From contig NZ_JAHLPR010000029.1 of NCBI RefSeq assembly GCF_018918005.1, positions 1-64,000 of the forward strand: a DNA stretch of 64,000 nt, in the 5' to 3' direction. A model generated the notes under the pieces. That model searched no databases, was not told the origin of the DNA, and was given only the letters and a program-made list of their open reading frames with translations. Both the position numbers and the translations under genes were made by a program. The first letter of the stretch is position 1. The number at the start of each line of letters is the position of its first letter. Shown here piece after piece: positions 1 through 5,983 of this stretch. This stretch comes from Paenibacillus sp. MSJ-34 (GTDB lineage: Bacteria > Bacillota > Bacilli > Paenibacillales > Paenibacillaceae).

Positions 1-46
1 GTCCATGTTCATCAAAGAAGATTCGTTTTAGCACGTTCGTCTCCAT
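1..46 (-). CDS. 5' end of an unidentified gene, truncated by window edge
   Basis: An ATG on the minus strand at 46-44 follows an AGGAT-type ribosome site and opens a frame that starts METNVLKRIFFDEHG and runs off the window. The IFFDEHG stretch resembles the N-terminus of zinc-binding IS91-like transposases of bacilli, but fifteen residues are far too few to decide. Confidence 0.3.
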   Translation of the reverse strand, partial: METNVLKRIFFDEHG

Positions 47-120
47 ATCCTAACCTTACCAAAAACAAAAACGAGGCGGAAGCCCTGCCCACCCCAAAAT
101 TTTATAAATTCTATAATGTT

Positions 121-148
121 TAAAAAATCCCTTGCGCCGCAAGGGATC
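121..148 (-). terminator. Rho-independent terminator of the tRNA cluster
   Basis: Inverted repeat ATCCCTTGC / GCAAGGGAT around a GGC-type loop, followed on the minus strand by six T residues. It lies just 3' of tRNA-Leu and would end the Glu-Lys-Leu tRNA transcript. Confidence 0.8.
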
Positions 149-163
149 TGAGCTTGTTATGTA

Positions 164-249
164 TGGTGCGGTAGAGAGGACTCGAACCTCCACGGGCATA
201 CGCCCACTACCCCCTCAAGATAGCGTGTCTGCCATTCCACCACTACCGC
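164..249 (-). tRNA. tRNA-Leu (GAG)
   Basis: Class II tRNA with a long variable arm. The acceptor stem GCGGTAG pairs with CTACCGC, discriminator A, and CCA is encoded. The anticodon stem CTATC/GGTAG carries loop TTGAGGG, giving anticodon GAG. Confidence 0.93.
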
Positions 250-270
250 ACATTGGGGAAAAATAAAAAC

Positions 271-346
271 TGGTGAGCCATGGAGGACTCGAACCTCCGA
301 CACCCTGATTAAAAGTCAGGTGCTCTACCGACTGAGCTAATGGCTC
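271..346 (-). tRNA. tRNA-Lys (TTT)
   Basis: A 76-nt cloverleaf with encoded CCA. The anticodon stem CTGAC/..TCAG carries loop with TTT; the T arm has GGTTCGAGTCC. It is the middle gene of a three-tRNA cluster. Confidence 0.95.
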
Positions 347-398
347 TCGTTGTCTACGCAAGTTGCTCGCCACATTTTTCAAATAGTTGAAAAAGAGA

Positions 399-473
399 TG
401 GTGACCCGTAGGGGATTCGAACCCCTGTTACCTCCGTGAAAGGGAGGTGTCTTAACCCCTTGACCAACGGGCC
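399..473 (-). tRNA. tRNA-Glu (TTC)
   Basis: A 75-nt cloverleaf with encoded CCA, anticodon TTC in the loop of a CCTCC/GGAGG stem and T arm GGTTCGAATCC. It is the first gene of the cluster in transcription order. Confidence 0.95.
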
Positions 474-747
474 GTATGAAGTAATTGTTTCCTTCACTTT
501 CGTGACAACAAAATTGATTATACAAGAAAATACGACCGATGGCAAGTCTTTTTATACAGTAATTTTTCATCCAATTATTTACTGTTGCATCGTTGTTCAA
601 AACGCCGCGTTTTCCCACAAATATACAAGCGAGCGGTGAATAATAGCGCCCCAACCTTGCCATCTTATACATTGACTTCATGTCCCGATTATTGTAACGG
701 ACGTGAATTGGAAATATGTTTACCAAACTGTTTAGGAGGAGTGTAAC

Positions 748-963
748 ATGGCCAAGCCGGACGACCGTTCCGATAATGTGGAACACCTGCAAGACGCTGT
801 GCAAAATACGATTGAAAACATGAGAGAAGCCCGCGACTATCTGGATGAGCATGCCGACGAAATTAGCGGCGAAGAAGCGGAACAAATTCGCAACAAAAAC
901 GAAAACCGCCGCCAAAGTTTGCGCGGCATGCGCGAGGAAATCAAAGACGAAGCGAATTCCTAA
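748..963 (+). CDS. tlp: Small acid-soluble spore protein Tlp
   Basis: 71 residues, MAKPDDRSDNVEHLQ at the N-terminus, then a highly charged, mostly helical chain (DAVQNTIENMREARDYL). The opening motif and size fit the Tlp (thioredoxin-like spore protein) family found in spores of Bacillales. A strong ribosome site AGGAGG lies 9-14 bases before the ATG. It is a single-gene unit closed by its own terminator. Expected expression is in the forespore, but I could not confidently assign a sigma-G promoter in the 270-base upstream gap, which otherwise holds nothing recognisable. Confidence 0.88.
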   Translation: MAKPDDRSDNVEHLQDAVQNTIENMREARDYLDEHADEISGEEAEQIRNKNENRRQSLRGMREEIKDEANS

Positions 964-967
964 CAAC

Positions 968-995
968 GAAAAGAGCCTGCTGCCAGGCTCTTTTC
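968..995 (+). terminator. Terminator after tlp
   Basis: AAAAGAGCCTG CTG CCAGGCTCTTTT: an 11-bp perfect hairpin with T tail just after the tlp stop. The mirrored A tract means it could also act on minus-strand readthrough. Confidence 0.85.
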
Positions 996-1033
996 GCGCA
1001 TTCACGACCGGCCTGAACCGTTCGCCAATACCG

Positions 1034-1702
1034 TCAATACGACATTTGCCGTTTGTACGCCATATCCCAAAATAAATATTCAAACTCCACGCTTGTTCTG
1101 AAAATATCTTCAATGGCACGCAATTCCTCTTGCGATTTATATTGGCATAACTCATCGAGCGTGTCGTAAAACCATTCGAAGGATTTTCCGAATTCGTCGC
1201 TTGCATAGCTTTCTATCCATGTCTTGTAAAAATTGTTTTCCAACGATCCCCGGTATTGTTCTTTTAACCTTGCGGCATAGTCGTAATAAGTCCACGCACA
1301 GGGGAATATGACCGCTAAAATCTCAGCAACCCCGCCCGTTTGCGCGACGGCCATCATATTGGACGTGTAGGCTTTGTTCCAAAGGGATGGTTGTGACGTT
1401 GCCGCTTCATCCGGCGCGATCCCGTATTCTTTCATATAGTTTCTATGCAAATCCATTTCCCGGTTCAGGATATTGTGCTGAATCAAGGTAAACCTGGCCA
1501 TCAGCTTTTCCTCTTTGGCTTTTACCGCGCCCATAGCGAAAATTTTCGCATATTCGATCAAATACTTGTAATCTTGAATCAGATAAAACCTAAACGATTC
1601 CTTATCCAGCGTTCCCCGCCCCATTTCATGCAGAAAAGGATGATTGTAACCTTCTTCCCAGACGGCACCCGACTTTTCCTTGAGCGTTCTTGAAAATGAC
1701 AT
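1034..1702 (-). CDS. tenA: Aminopyrimidine aminohydrolase / thiaminase II TenA
   Basis: 222 residues of the all-helical TenA/Thi-4 family, which hydrolyses aminomethyl-pyrimidine breakdown products (and thiamine) to salvage the HMP moiety. N-terminal SGAVWEEGYNHPFLHEMGRG, the YLIQDYKYLIEYAK helix with conserved Asp/Tyr, a Cys at the FPCAWTYYD motif (the usual nucleophile position) and C-terminal FWDMAYKR fit the family. The ATG at 1702 is preferred to the GTG two codons upstream because AGGAG lies 9 nt before the ATG but only 3 nt before the GTG. Last gene of the thiD-thiM-thiE-tenA operon, 33 bases after thiE; TPP riboswitch control is inferred from the shared transcript. Confidence 0.92.
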   Translation of the reverse strand: MSFSRTLKEKSGAVWEEGYNHPFLHEMGRGTLDKESFRFYLIQDYKYLIEYAKIFAMGAVKAKEEKLMARFTLIQHNILNREMDLHRNYMKEYGIAPDEAATSQPSLWNKAYTSNMMAVAQTGGVAEILAVIFPCAWTYYDYAARLKEQYRGSLENNFYKTWIESYASDEFGKSFEWFYDTLDELCQYKSQEELRAIEDIFRTSVEFEYLFWDMAYKRQMSY

Positions 1703-1735
1703 CTTCACATTCTCCTATACCATTTTATTTTTATA

Positions 1736-2365
1736 CTAAATACTAAGAAACAAATCTTTTATTTTCTTGGCCGCGAGCGCAATATCGTCTTCGGAAACGA
1801 TCGCGGAAACGACCGCAATTCCGTCGATCCCCATCCCTTGGAATAACGGGATCGTGTCCGGGTTGATGCCGCCGATCGCCACAATGGGCAAACGAATCGC
1901 TGTCCTGATCTCCTGTAATTCGTTCATGGACACCGATTGGGCATCGGCTTTGGTTCCCGTGGCGAACATCGCGCCGACGCCGATATAATCGGCGCCGTCC
2001 CTTTCCGCTTGCAAGGCTTCGGCAAGGTTGGAGGCGGAGACGCCAAGGAGTTTGCCTTCTCCGATCATGCCGCGCACGATTCCGGCCGGCAAATCGTTTT
2101 GTCCGACATGCACCCCGGCAGCGTCTACCGCCAAGGCGATATCCACACGGTCATTGATCAGAAGCGGCACCTTATAGCGGTCGCAAACGGCCTTCACCCG
2201 TACGGCGGTGCGATAAAAATCCAATGTGGACAACGTTTTCTCCCGTAATTGAACGAGCGTACACCCTCCTTGAATCGCCAGCTCTACCGAGCGTTCCACC
2301 GTATTCGTACTCATCAGGCCGCGATCCGTAACGAGATAGAGGCTGTAATCAATGTTCCGATTCAT
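1736..2365 (-). CDS. thiE: Thiamine-phosphate synthase ThiE
   Basis: 209 residues, a TIM barrel of the usual ThiE length. It joins HMP-pyrophosphate and THZ-phosphate to give thiamine phosphate in the cytosol. Family motifs: LYLVTDR at the N-terminus, LVQLREK, PLLINDRVDIAL, GVHVGQNDL, DYIGVGAMFATGTK (phosphate loop) and PIVAIGGI near the C-terminus. GAGGGGG precedes the ATG. It overlaps the 3' end of thiM by 17 bases, so translation is probably coupled. Confidence 0.95.
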   Translation of the reverse strand: MNRNIDYSLYLVTDRGLMSTNTVERSVELAIQGGCTLVQLREKTLSTLDFYRTAVRVKAVCDRYKVPLLINDRVDIALAVDAAGVHVGQNDLPAGIVRGMIGEGKLLGVSASNLAEALQAERDGADYIGVGAMFATGTKADAQSVSMNELQEIRTAIRLPIVAIGGINPDTIPLFQGMGIDGIAVVSAIVSEDDIALAAKKIKDLFLSI

Positions 2366-3185
2366 ATATTTTCCCCCTCGCGTGGATCGTTTCTCCGCCT
2401 AAATGGCCGATTTGATCGATCAAAGCGACACGGTAACTGCCGAGCCCCTTATGCCCCTCTTGTTCAAACGCAATTTCGCCGGCAATCCCCATCGTCATCA
2501 CGCCCGCCGCGGCCGCTGCCAAATAATTGGAACCGGCGCCGCAGAACGAACCGATGAGGGCAGAGCACATGCATCCCGTACCGGTAATGGAACCGAGCGC
2601 TTTATGCCCGTTCCGGATACAGAGCGTCCGGGCGCCGTCGGACACGATATCGGTTTCGCCTGTAACGGCAACAACACAGTTGTATTGACGCGCCAATAAT
2701 CGCGCTACTTCAACGCTCCCCTCCGTGCCGGCCGCCGCATCCGTCTCCGAGGCGTCGACGCCTCTCGTATTCGCGCTTGCGCCCGCTAAACATTTCGCTT
2801 CGGATATATTCCCTCTGATGACGCTGAATTGAATTCGTTCCAACAATGTCCGGGCAGTACGGTTTCGAAGCTGCGACGCCCCCGCTCCCACCGGATCCAG
2901 CACAACGGGAACGCCCGATTCGTTCGCTTGCCGCCCGGCGGCGATCATGGATTCGACGATCCTGTTGTTCAATGTTCCCATATTCAGCACCAGTGCGGAA
3001 GACATGGCGACGATTTCCGCGACTTCATCGGCATCGTCGGCCATGACCGGAGAAGCGCCGATGGCCAAGGTGACGTTCGCGCAATCGTTTACCGTAACGT
3101 AGTTTGTAATTTGATGAATCAAAGGCTTCGATTGCCGGACGCGGTTTATCAATCCGGCGGCATCCGTCAGCATTCCGTTATTCAT
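2349..3185 (-). CDS. thiM: Hydroxyethylthiazole kinase ThiM
   Basis: 278 residues, ribokinase-like fold of the ThiM type, phosphorylating hydroxyethylthiazole for salvage. Motifs include PLIHQITNYVTVNDCAN near the N-terminus, VLDPVGAGAS, RGNISE and the catalytic GSITGTGCM segment containing the conserved glycine-rich anion hole and Cys. A SD AAGGAATGGGG precedes ATG. Its start overlaps the thiD stop by 8 bases (ATGAATAA), indicating coupling. Confidence 0.95.
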   Translation of the reverse strand: MNNGMLTDAAGLINRVRQSKPLIHQITNYVTVNDCANVTLAIGASPVMADDADEVAEIVAMSSALVLNMGTLNNRIVESMIAAGRQANESGVPVVLDPVGAGASQLRNRTARTLLERIQFSVIRGNISEAKCLAGASANTRGVDASETDAAAGTEGSVEVARLLARQYNCVVAVTGETDIVSDGARTLCIRNGHKALGSITGTGCMCSALIGSFCGAGSNYLAAAAAGVMTMGIAGEIAFEQEGHKGLGSYRVALIDQIGHLGGETIHARGKIYESEH

Positions 3186-3996
3186 CCGTCCCCATTCCTT
3201 TCTCTAATCCGTTTTTATATAGCGAATAAAAATGATGAGTAGGCCCGTTCCCCTTGCCGATCGGCAAAGAATGCCGAATGGCCGTGGTAACGTATTCCTT
3301 CGCTCTGCGCACTGCTTCTTGCAATCCGTATCCAAGCGCAAGATTGGAGGCTATGGCAGACGAATAAGTACAGCCTGTCCCGTGCGTATTCTTGGTCTCG
3401 ATACGCTGCGCGTCGAACGAATGGAACGCTTCCCCGTCAAACAATATATCCAGCGCGTTCCCTGCGGCATGGCCGCCTTTCACGACGACATGTTTGCAAC
3501 CCATTCGATAAATCGCCGCCGCCGCTTTTTTCATATCGTCGACGCTGCCGATCTTGAGGCCTGTGATCTTTTCCGCTTCGGGAATATTGGGGGTCAAGAC
3601 GCTCGCCAGCGGAAGCACTTTCCGGATCAACGTATCGATCGCATTGGGGTTCATGAGCGGGCAGCCGTTCTTGGCGTACATGACCGGATCGATGACGACA
3701 TGCCGGGGAGCGTACTGTTTCAGCTTTCCTGCCACCGCCTCCATACATTCGGGCTGCGACAGCATGCCGATTTTCACCGCGTCCACCTCTATATCCTCGA
3801 ACACGGCTTCGATTTGCTTTTCGATCATATCCGGCCGCATATCCTGTATATCGATCACGCGGCTGGTGTTCTCGGCCACCACCGATACGATCACGCTCAT
3901 GCCGAATACGCCGTGAGCAGAGAAAGTTTTCAGATCGGCCTGGATGCCCGCTCCCCCGCTGCAATCCGAGCCGGCAATGGTTAGCGCTGTTTTCAT
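3178..3996 (-). CDS. thiD: Bifunctional HMP kinase / HMP-phosphate kinase ThiD
   Basis: 272 residues of the ribokinase family, making HMP-pyrophosphate in two ATP-dependent steps. TIAGSDCSGGAGIQADLKTF at the N-terminus, VIDPVMYAKNG, LTPNIPEAE and the NTHGTGCTYSSAIA anion-hole/catalytic motif are diagnostic. The start MKTALTIAG at 3996 is chosen because family members begin there and GGAG lies 11 nt upstream; an in-frame extension of ten residues has no ribosome site. First gene of the thiamine salvage operon, directly behind the riboswitch terminator. The family also includes pyridoxine kinases, but the operon argues for ThiD. Confidence 0.94.
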   Translation of the reverse strand: MKTALTIAGSDCSGGAGIQADLKTFSAHGVFGMSVIVSVVAENTSRVIDIQDMRPDMIEKQIEAVFEDIEVDAVKIGMLSQPECMEAVAGKLKQYAPRHVVIDPVMYAKNGCPLMNPNAIDTLIRKVLPLASVLTPNIPEAEKITGLKIGSVDDMKKAAAAIYRMGCKHVVVKGGHAAGNALDILFDGEAFHSFDAQRIETKNTHGTGCTYSSAIASNLALGYGLQEAVRRAKEYVTTAIRHSLPIGKGNGPTHHFYSLYKNGLEKGMGTDE

Positions 3997-4031
3997 CGGT
4001 ACATCATCTCCATTTCTATTGATCATTTATA

Positions 4032-4066
4032 AAAAAAATCCCTTGTCCGAAAAACGGCAAGGGAAA
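4032..4066 (-). terminator. Terminator of the proximal TPP riboswitch
   Basis: On the minus strand, TCCCTTGCCG - T5 - CGGACAAGGGA with a single bulged A, followed by eight T. It sits between the proximal TPP aptamer and thiD and is the expected expression platform for transcription attenuation. Confidence 0.85.
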
Positions 4067-4089
4067 AAAACCATGCTGGAACATGGATT

Positions 4090-4168
4090 GCTTCCCTACG
4101 CTAGTCTTAACTAACAGGTTCAAAGGGTCAGGTTTTACCTTCTCAACTGCGAACAGTCCCCCCGCAAA
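4090..4168 (-). promoter_or_regulatory. TPP riboswitch, proximal copy
   Basis: Minus-strand sequence holds the conserved THI-box elements in order: CAGTTGAGAAGG, CCTGACCCTTTGAACCTG, a short stem, and AGCGTAGGGAAG. A terminator follows directly, so TPP binding should stop transcription before thiD. Confidence 0.95.
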
Positions 4169-4212
4169 CGATGAAATCGTATTCGATTGTAAACATGCGC
4201 ATCCATATTTCG

Positions 4213-4254
4213 CATAAAAAAATAGAGCGCTTTCCTATAGGCGGAAAGCACTCT
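4213..4254 (-). terminator. Terminator of the distal TPP riboswitch
   Basis: AGAGTGCTTTCC - loop - GGAAAGCGCTCT (12 bp with one G-T pair) followed by ATTTTTTTAT on the minus strand. It lies between the two aptamers, so the upstream aptamer has an independent expression platform. Confidence 0.85.
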
Positions 4255-4288
4255 CGTTGTACGCGCATACGCATGACAAAGTAAAGTT

Positions 4289-4372
4289 GTCGCTTCCCTG
4301 CGCTGGTATTAACCAACAGGTTCAAAGGGTCAGGTTTTAACCTTCTCAACTGCGAACAGTCCCCCCGCAAAC
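4289..4372 (-). promoter_or_regulatory. TPP riboswitch, distal copy
   Basis: Second complete TPP aptamer: CAGTTGAGAAGG, CCTGACCCTTTGAACCTG, GTTGGTTAATACCAGCGCAGGGAAG pattern (given here in pieces under 20 bases). Its 5' end coincides with the predicted transcription start. Confidence 0.95.
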
Positions 4373-4379
4373 TGCCCCT

Positions 4380-4409
4380 ATTGTATCACTGTCGTCATCA
4401 ATAAGTCAA
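4380..4409 (-). promoter_or_regulatory. Sigma-A promoter of the thi operon
   Basis: TTGACT (4409-4404), 18-nt spacer, TACAAT (4385-4380) on the minus strand, with a start expected about 7 nt downstream, exactly where the distal TPP aptamer begins. Confidence 0.8.
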
Positions 4410-4449
4410 ACGATATATATCACATAGCGGCTAAATTCGATATGACACC

Positions 4450-4498
4450 AAAAAGAGCGAGTATTCGCGGAAAATCTATCCGCAAGCCTCGCTCTTCT
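4450..4498 (-). terminator. Terminator of the Asn-Ser tRNA pair
   Basis: AAGAGCGAG ... CTCGCTCTT TTT with an inner GCGGA/TCCGC stem, followed on the minus strand by T residues, 3' of tRNA-Ser. Confidence 0.75.
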
Positions 4499-4512
4499 CT
4501 ATTCGTTATGTA

Positions 4513-4604
4513 TGGCGGAGAGAGAGGGATTCGAACCCTCGCACCGCTTGCGCAGTCTAACCCCTTAGCAGAGGGTCCCCTTATAGCCACTTGGGTATCT
4601 CTCC
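4513..4604 (-). tRNA. tRNA-Ser (GCT)
   Basis: 92-nt class II tRNA with long variable arm, encoded CCA (TGGCGG on the plus strand), acceptor GGAGAGA and anticodon GCT in the loop of the CCCTCT..AAGGGG stem. Confidence 0.93.
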
Positions 4605-4612
4605 AAAGAAAA

Positions 4613-4688
4613 TGGCTCCCCGAACAGGACTCGAACCTGTGACAACTCGGTTAACAGCCGAGTGCTCTACCGACTGAGCTATCAGGGA
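4613..4688 (-). tRNA. tRNA-Asn (GTT)
   Basis: 76-nt cloverleaf, acceptor TCCCTGA paired with TCGGGGA, encoded CCA, anticodon GTT between CTCGG and CCGAG. First gene of the Asn-Ser pair. Confidence 0.94.
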
Positions 4689-4714
4689 ACGTTAAAGTGA
4701 CAATTATTAATTTA

Positions 4715-5215
4715 TCACGGTTTTGGGTGGAAGTCAAGCGGCAAAATTTGATAGATACGCAGCGGTCCGCGGCATTTGCCGCACGCGAAACGGCGCGGAT
4801 CGACCTTCCGTTTGCGCGGGTATTCCGTCCCGCAGCGGGCGCATACCAGTTTATAACGGTAAGGCTCCGGACGCCTTCTCCCTTGAGCCGACGGCAACGA
4901 CCGGCAATAGCGGCTGCCGCCGACGCGGGCAAGCAGCGCCTTGAAGTCGGGATCGCGGTGCCGGTATCCTTTCCGCTGCAAATGCAGATGATAATGGCAT
5001 AGCTCGTGCTTAATGATTTTCTCGACTTCCTCGGCTCCGTAAGCCTCCAATTGATGCGGATTGATCTCTATATTATGGGTTTTCATAAAATAACGTCCGC
5101 CGGTCGCTCTCAGTCGCTTGTTAAACGTCGCCTTATGCTTGAACGGAAGGCCGAACGAATGGATGGATATGCGCTCCACCCAAGACTGCAGTTCCTTATC
5201 GTCCATCGCGTTCAT
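4715..5215 (-). CDS. SprT-family zinc metalloprotease-like protein
   Basis: 166 residues from the ATG at 5215 (MNAMDDKE); an internal ATG three codons later at 5206 is an equal alternative. The HELCHYH motif is the zinc-binding HExxH of the SprT/SPRTN family, and the C-terminus has a two-CxxC zinc ribbon (CARCG ... CGKCRG). SprT-like proteins act on DNA-protein cross-links in eukaryotes; the bacterial role is poorly known. In B. subtilis the homologue YdcK is also next to cmpA and tex, and the same neighbours are present here. Confidence 0.85.
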   Translation of the reverse strand: MNAMDDKELQSWVERISIHSFGLPFKHKATFNKRLRATGGRYFMKTHNIEINPHQLEAYGAEEVEKIIKHELCHYHLHLQRKGYRHRDPDFKALLARVGGSRYCRSLPSAQGRRRPEPYRYKLVCARCGTEYPRKRKVDPRRFACGKCRGPLRIYQILPLDFHPKP

Positions 5216-5331
5216 CCCGCCCTTCCTTGATCGGCCCGGTTGTCCAACCAACCGATGCGCTACTTGAATTGTAAGCCTAAGTTAGGCTACACTGTCAAGT
5301 AGTAAGATGTGAGGGGAGATTTTGTCAACCA

Positions 5332-5697
5332 ATGTCGAACGCGAAAATGAGATACATTATTATGCACGGCCCGGGCGGAATGGTTTTGGTGGAAATGCCT
5401 GCGGATTACGCCTATCAACTAAGCGCGCTGAACTTGCGCCTGAACAAGGAAATCGATAAATTGACCGCTGCGAACGTTCCCGCGCTGCCGCGGGCGGTTG
5501 CGGAATGCAACGATTTGGAGCTATTGACGGAACAGGACGAGATCGTCGGCGGGTTAGCCTACATCAACGAGTTGGAGCGCGACTTCGCCGCGATCGAAGA
5601 AAAGAGCTATCCGCTCATTTCTTTGCTTACCGAAATTCGCGCCCTGCAAGCGCAGCTTGAGCAATGGTACGAGGAAGAAGCGGAATCGCATTCATGA
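5332..5697 (+). CDS. Hypothetical protein, charged helical C-terminus
   Basis: 121 residues, not recognised. The N-terminal 25 residues (MRYIIMHGPGGMVLVEMP) look like two beta strands; residues 30-120 are acidic and helix-forming with heptad-like leucines. No signal peptide or membrane segment. GAGGGGAG lies 13 nt before the ATG, which is long; an internal ATG (residue 6) is a possible start. It stands alone between sprT (divergent) and cmpA. Coding use matches its neighbours. Confidence 0.6.
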   Translation: MSNAKMRYIIMHGPGGMVLVEMPADYAYQLSALNLRLNKEIDKLTAANVPALPRAVAECNDLELLTEQDEIVGGLAYINELERDFAAIEEKSYPLISLLTEIRALQAQLEQWYEEEAESHS

Positions 5698-5795
5698 ATG
5701 ATCCGGCGGCGGAACCTTTTTGTAGGACCTGCACACTTTCCACCTTTCGCCCATATGGTATAACTACATAAATGAAACGTGGGGGAGGAAGAACG

Positions 5796-5948
5796 TTGCC
5801 GCAGTGGTTAAGCAGCCAATTGATGAAAGCATTTCAAAAAAAGGACCGCCGCCAAATCAAACTTTTGAACGAATGCTGGTTTTTCTACCGTACGAAGCCG
5901 TTGCCGCCGGAATCCGCGGCCCAAATGGAACAGGGTAACGCGCCATGA
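5796..5948 (+). CDS. cmpA: Cortex morphogenetic protein CmpA
   Basis: A 50-residue frame starting at TTG (5796), preceded by GGGGGAGGAAG. Residues 2-16 PQWLSSQLMKAFQKK and 20-34 QIKLLNECWFFYRTK match the CmpA family of tiny sporulation proteins, which couple spore-coat assembly (via SpoIVA) to cortex formation. B. subtilis CmpA is 37 residues; this one has a Pro/Glu-rich tail of about 13 extra residues. Location between sprT and tex is the same as in B. subtilis. The last codons overlap the terminator stem. Confidence 0.85.
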   Translation: MPQWLSSQLMKAFQKKDRRQIKLLNECWFFYRTKPLPPESAAQMEQGNAP

Positions 5949-5983
5949 CCTTTTGTCATGCTGCCGTTACCCTGTTTTTTTAG
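5931..5983 (+). terminator. Terminator overlapping the cmpA 3' end
   Basis: Long hairpin CAGGGTAACG ... CATGAC / GTCATG ... CGTTACCCTG followed by seven T. The left arm is inside cmpA coding sequence. Confidence 0.85.

Noticed and set aside
379-1206. 275-codon minus-strand open frame across tRNA-Glu, tlp and the tenA 3' end
   Set aside because: It overlaps a clear tRNA and two recognised genes, and the translation has no domain-like pattern.
4143-4370. 75-codon minus-strand frame within the tandem TPP riboswitches
   Set aside because: It lies wholly inside conserved aptamer and terminator structures.
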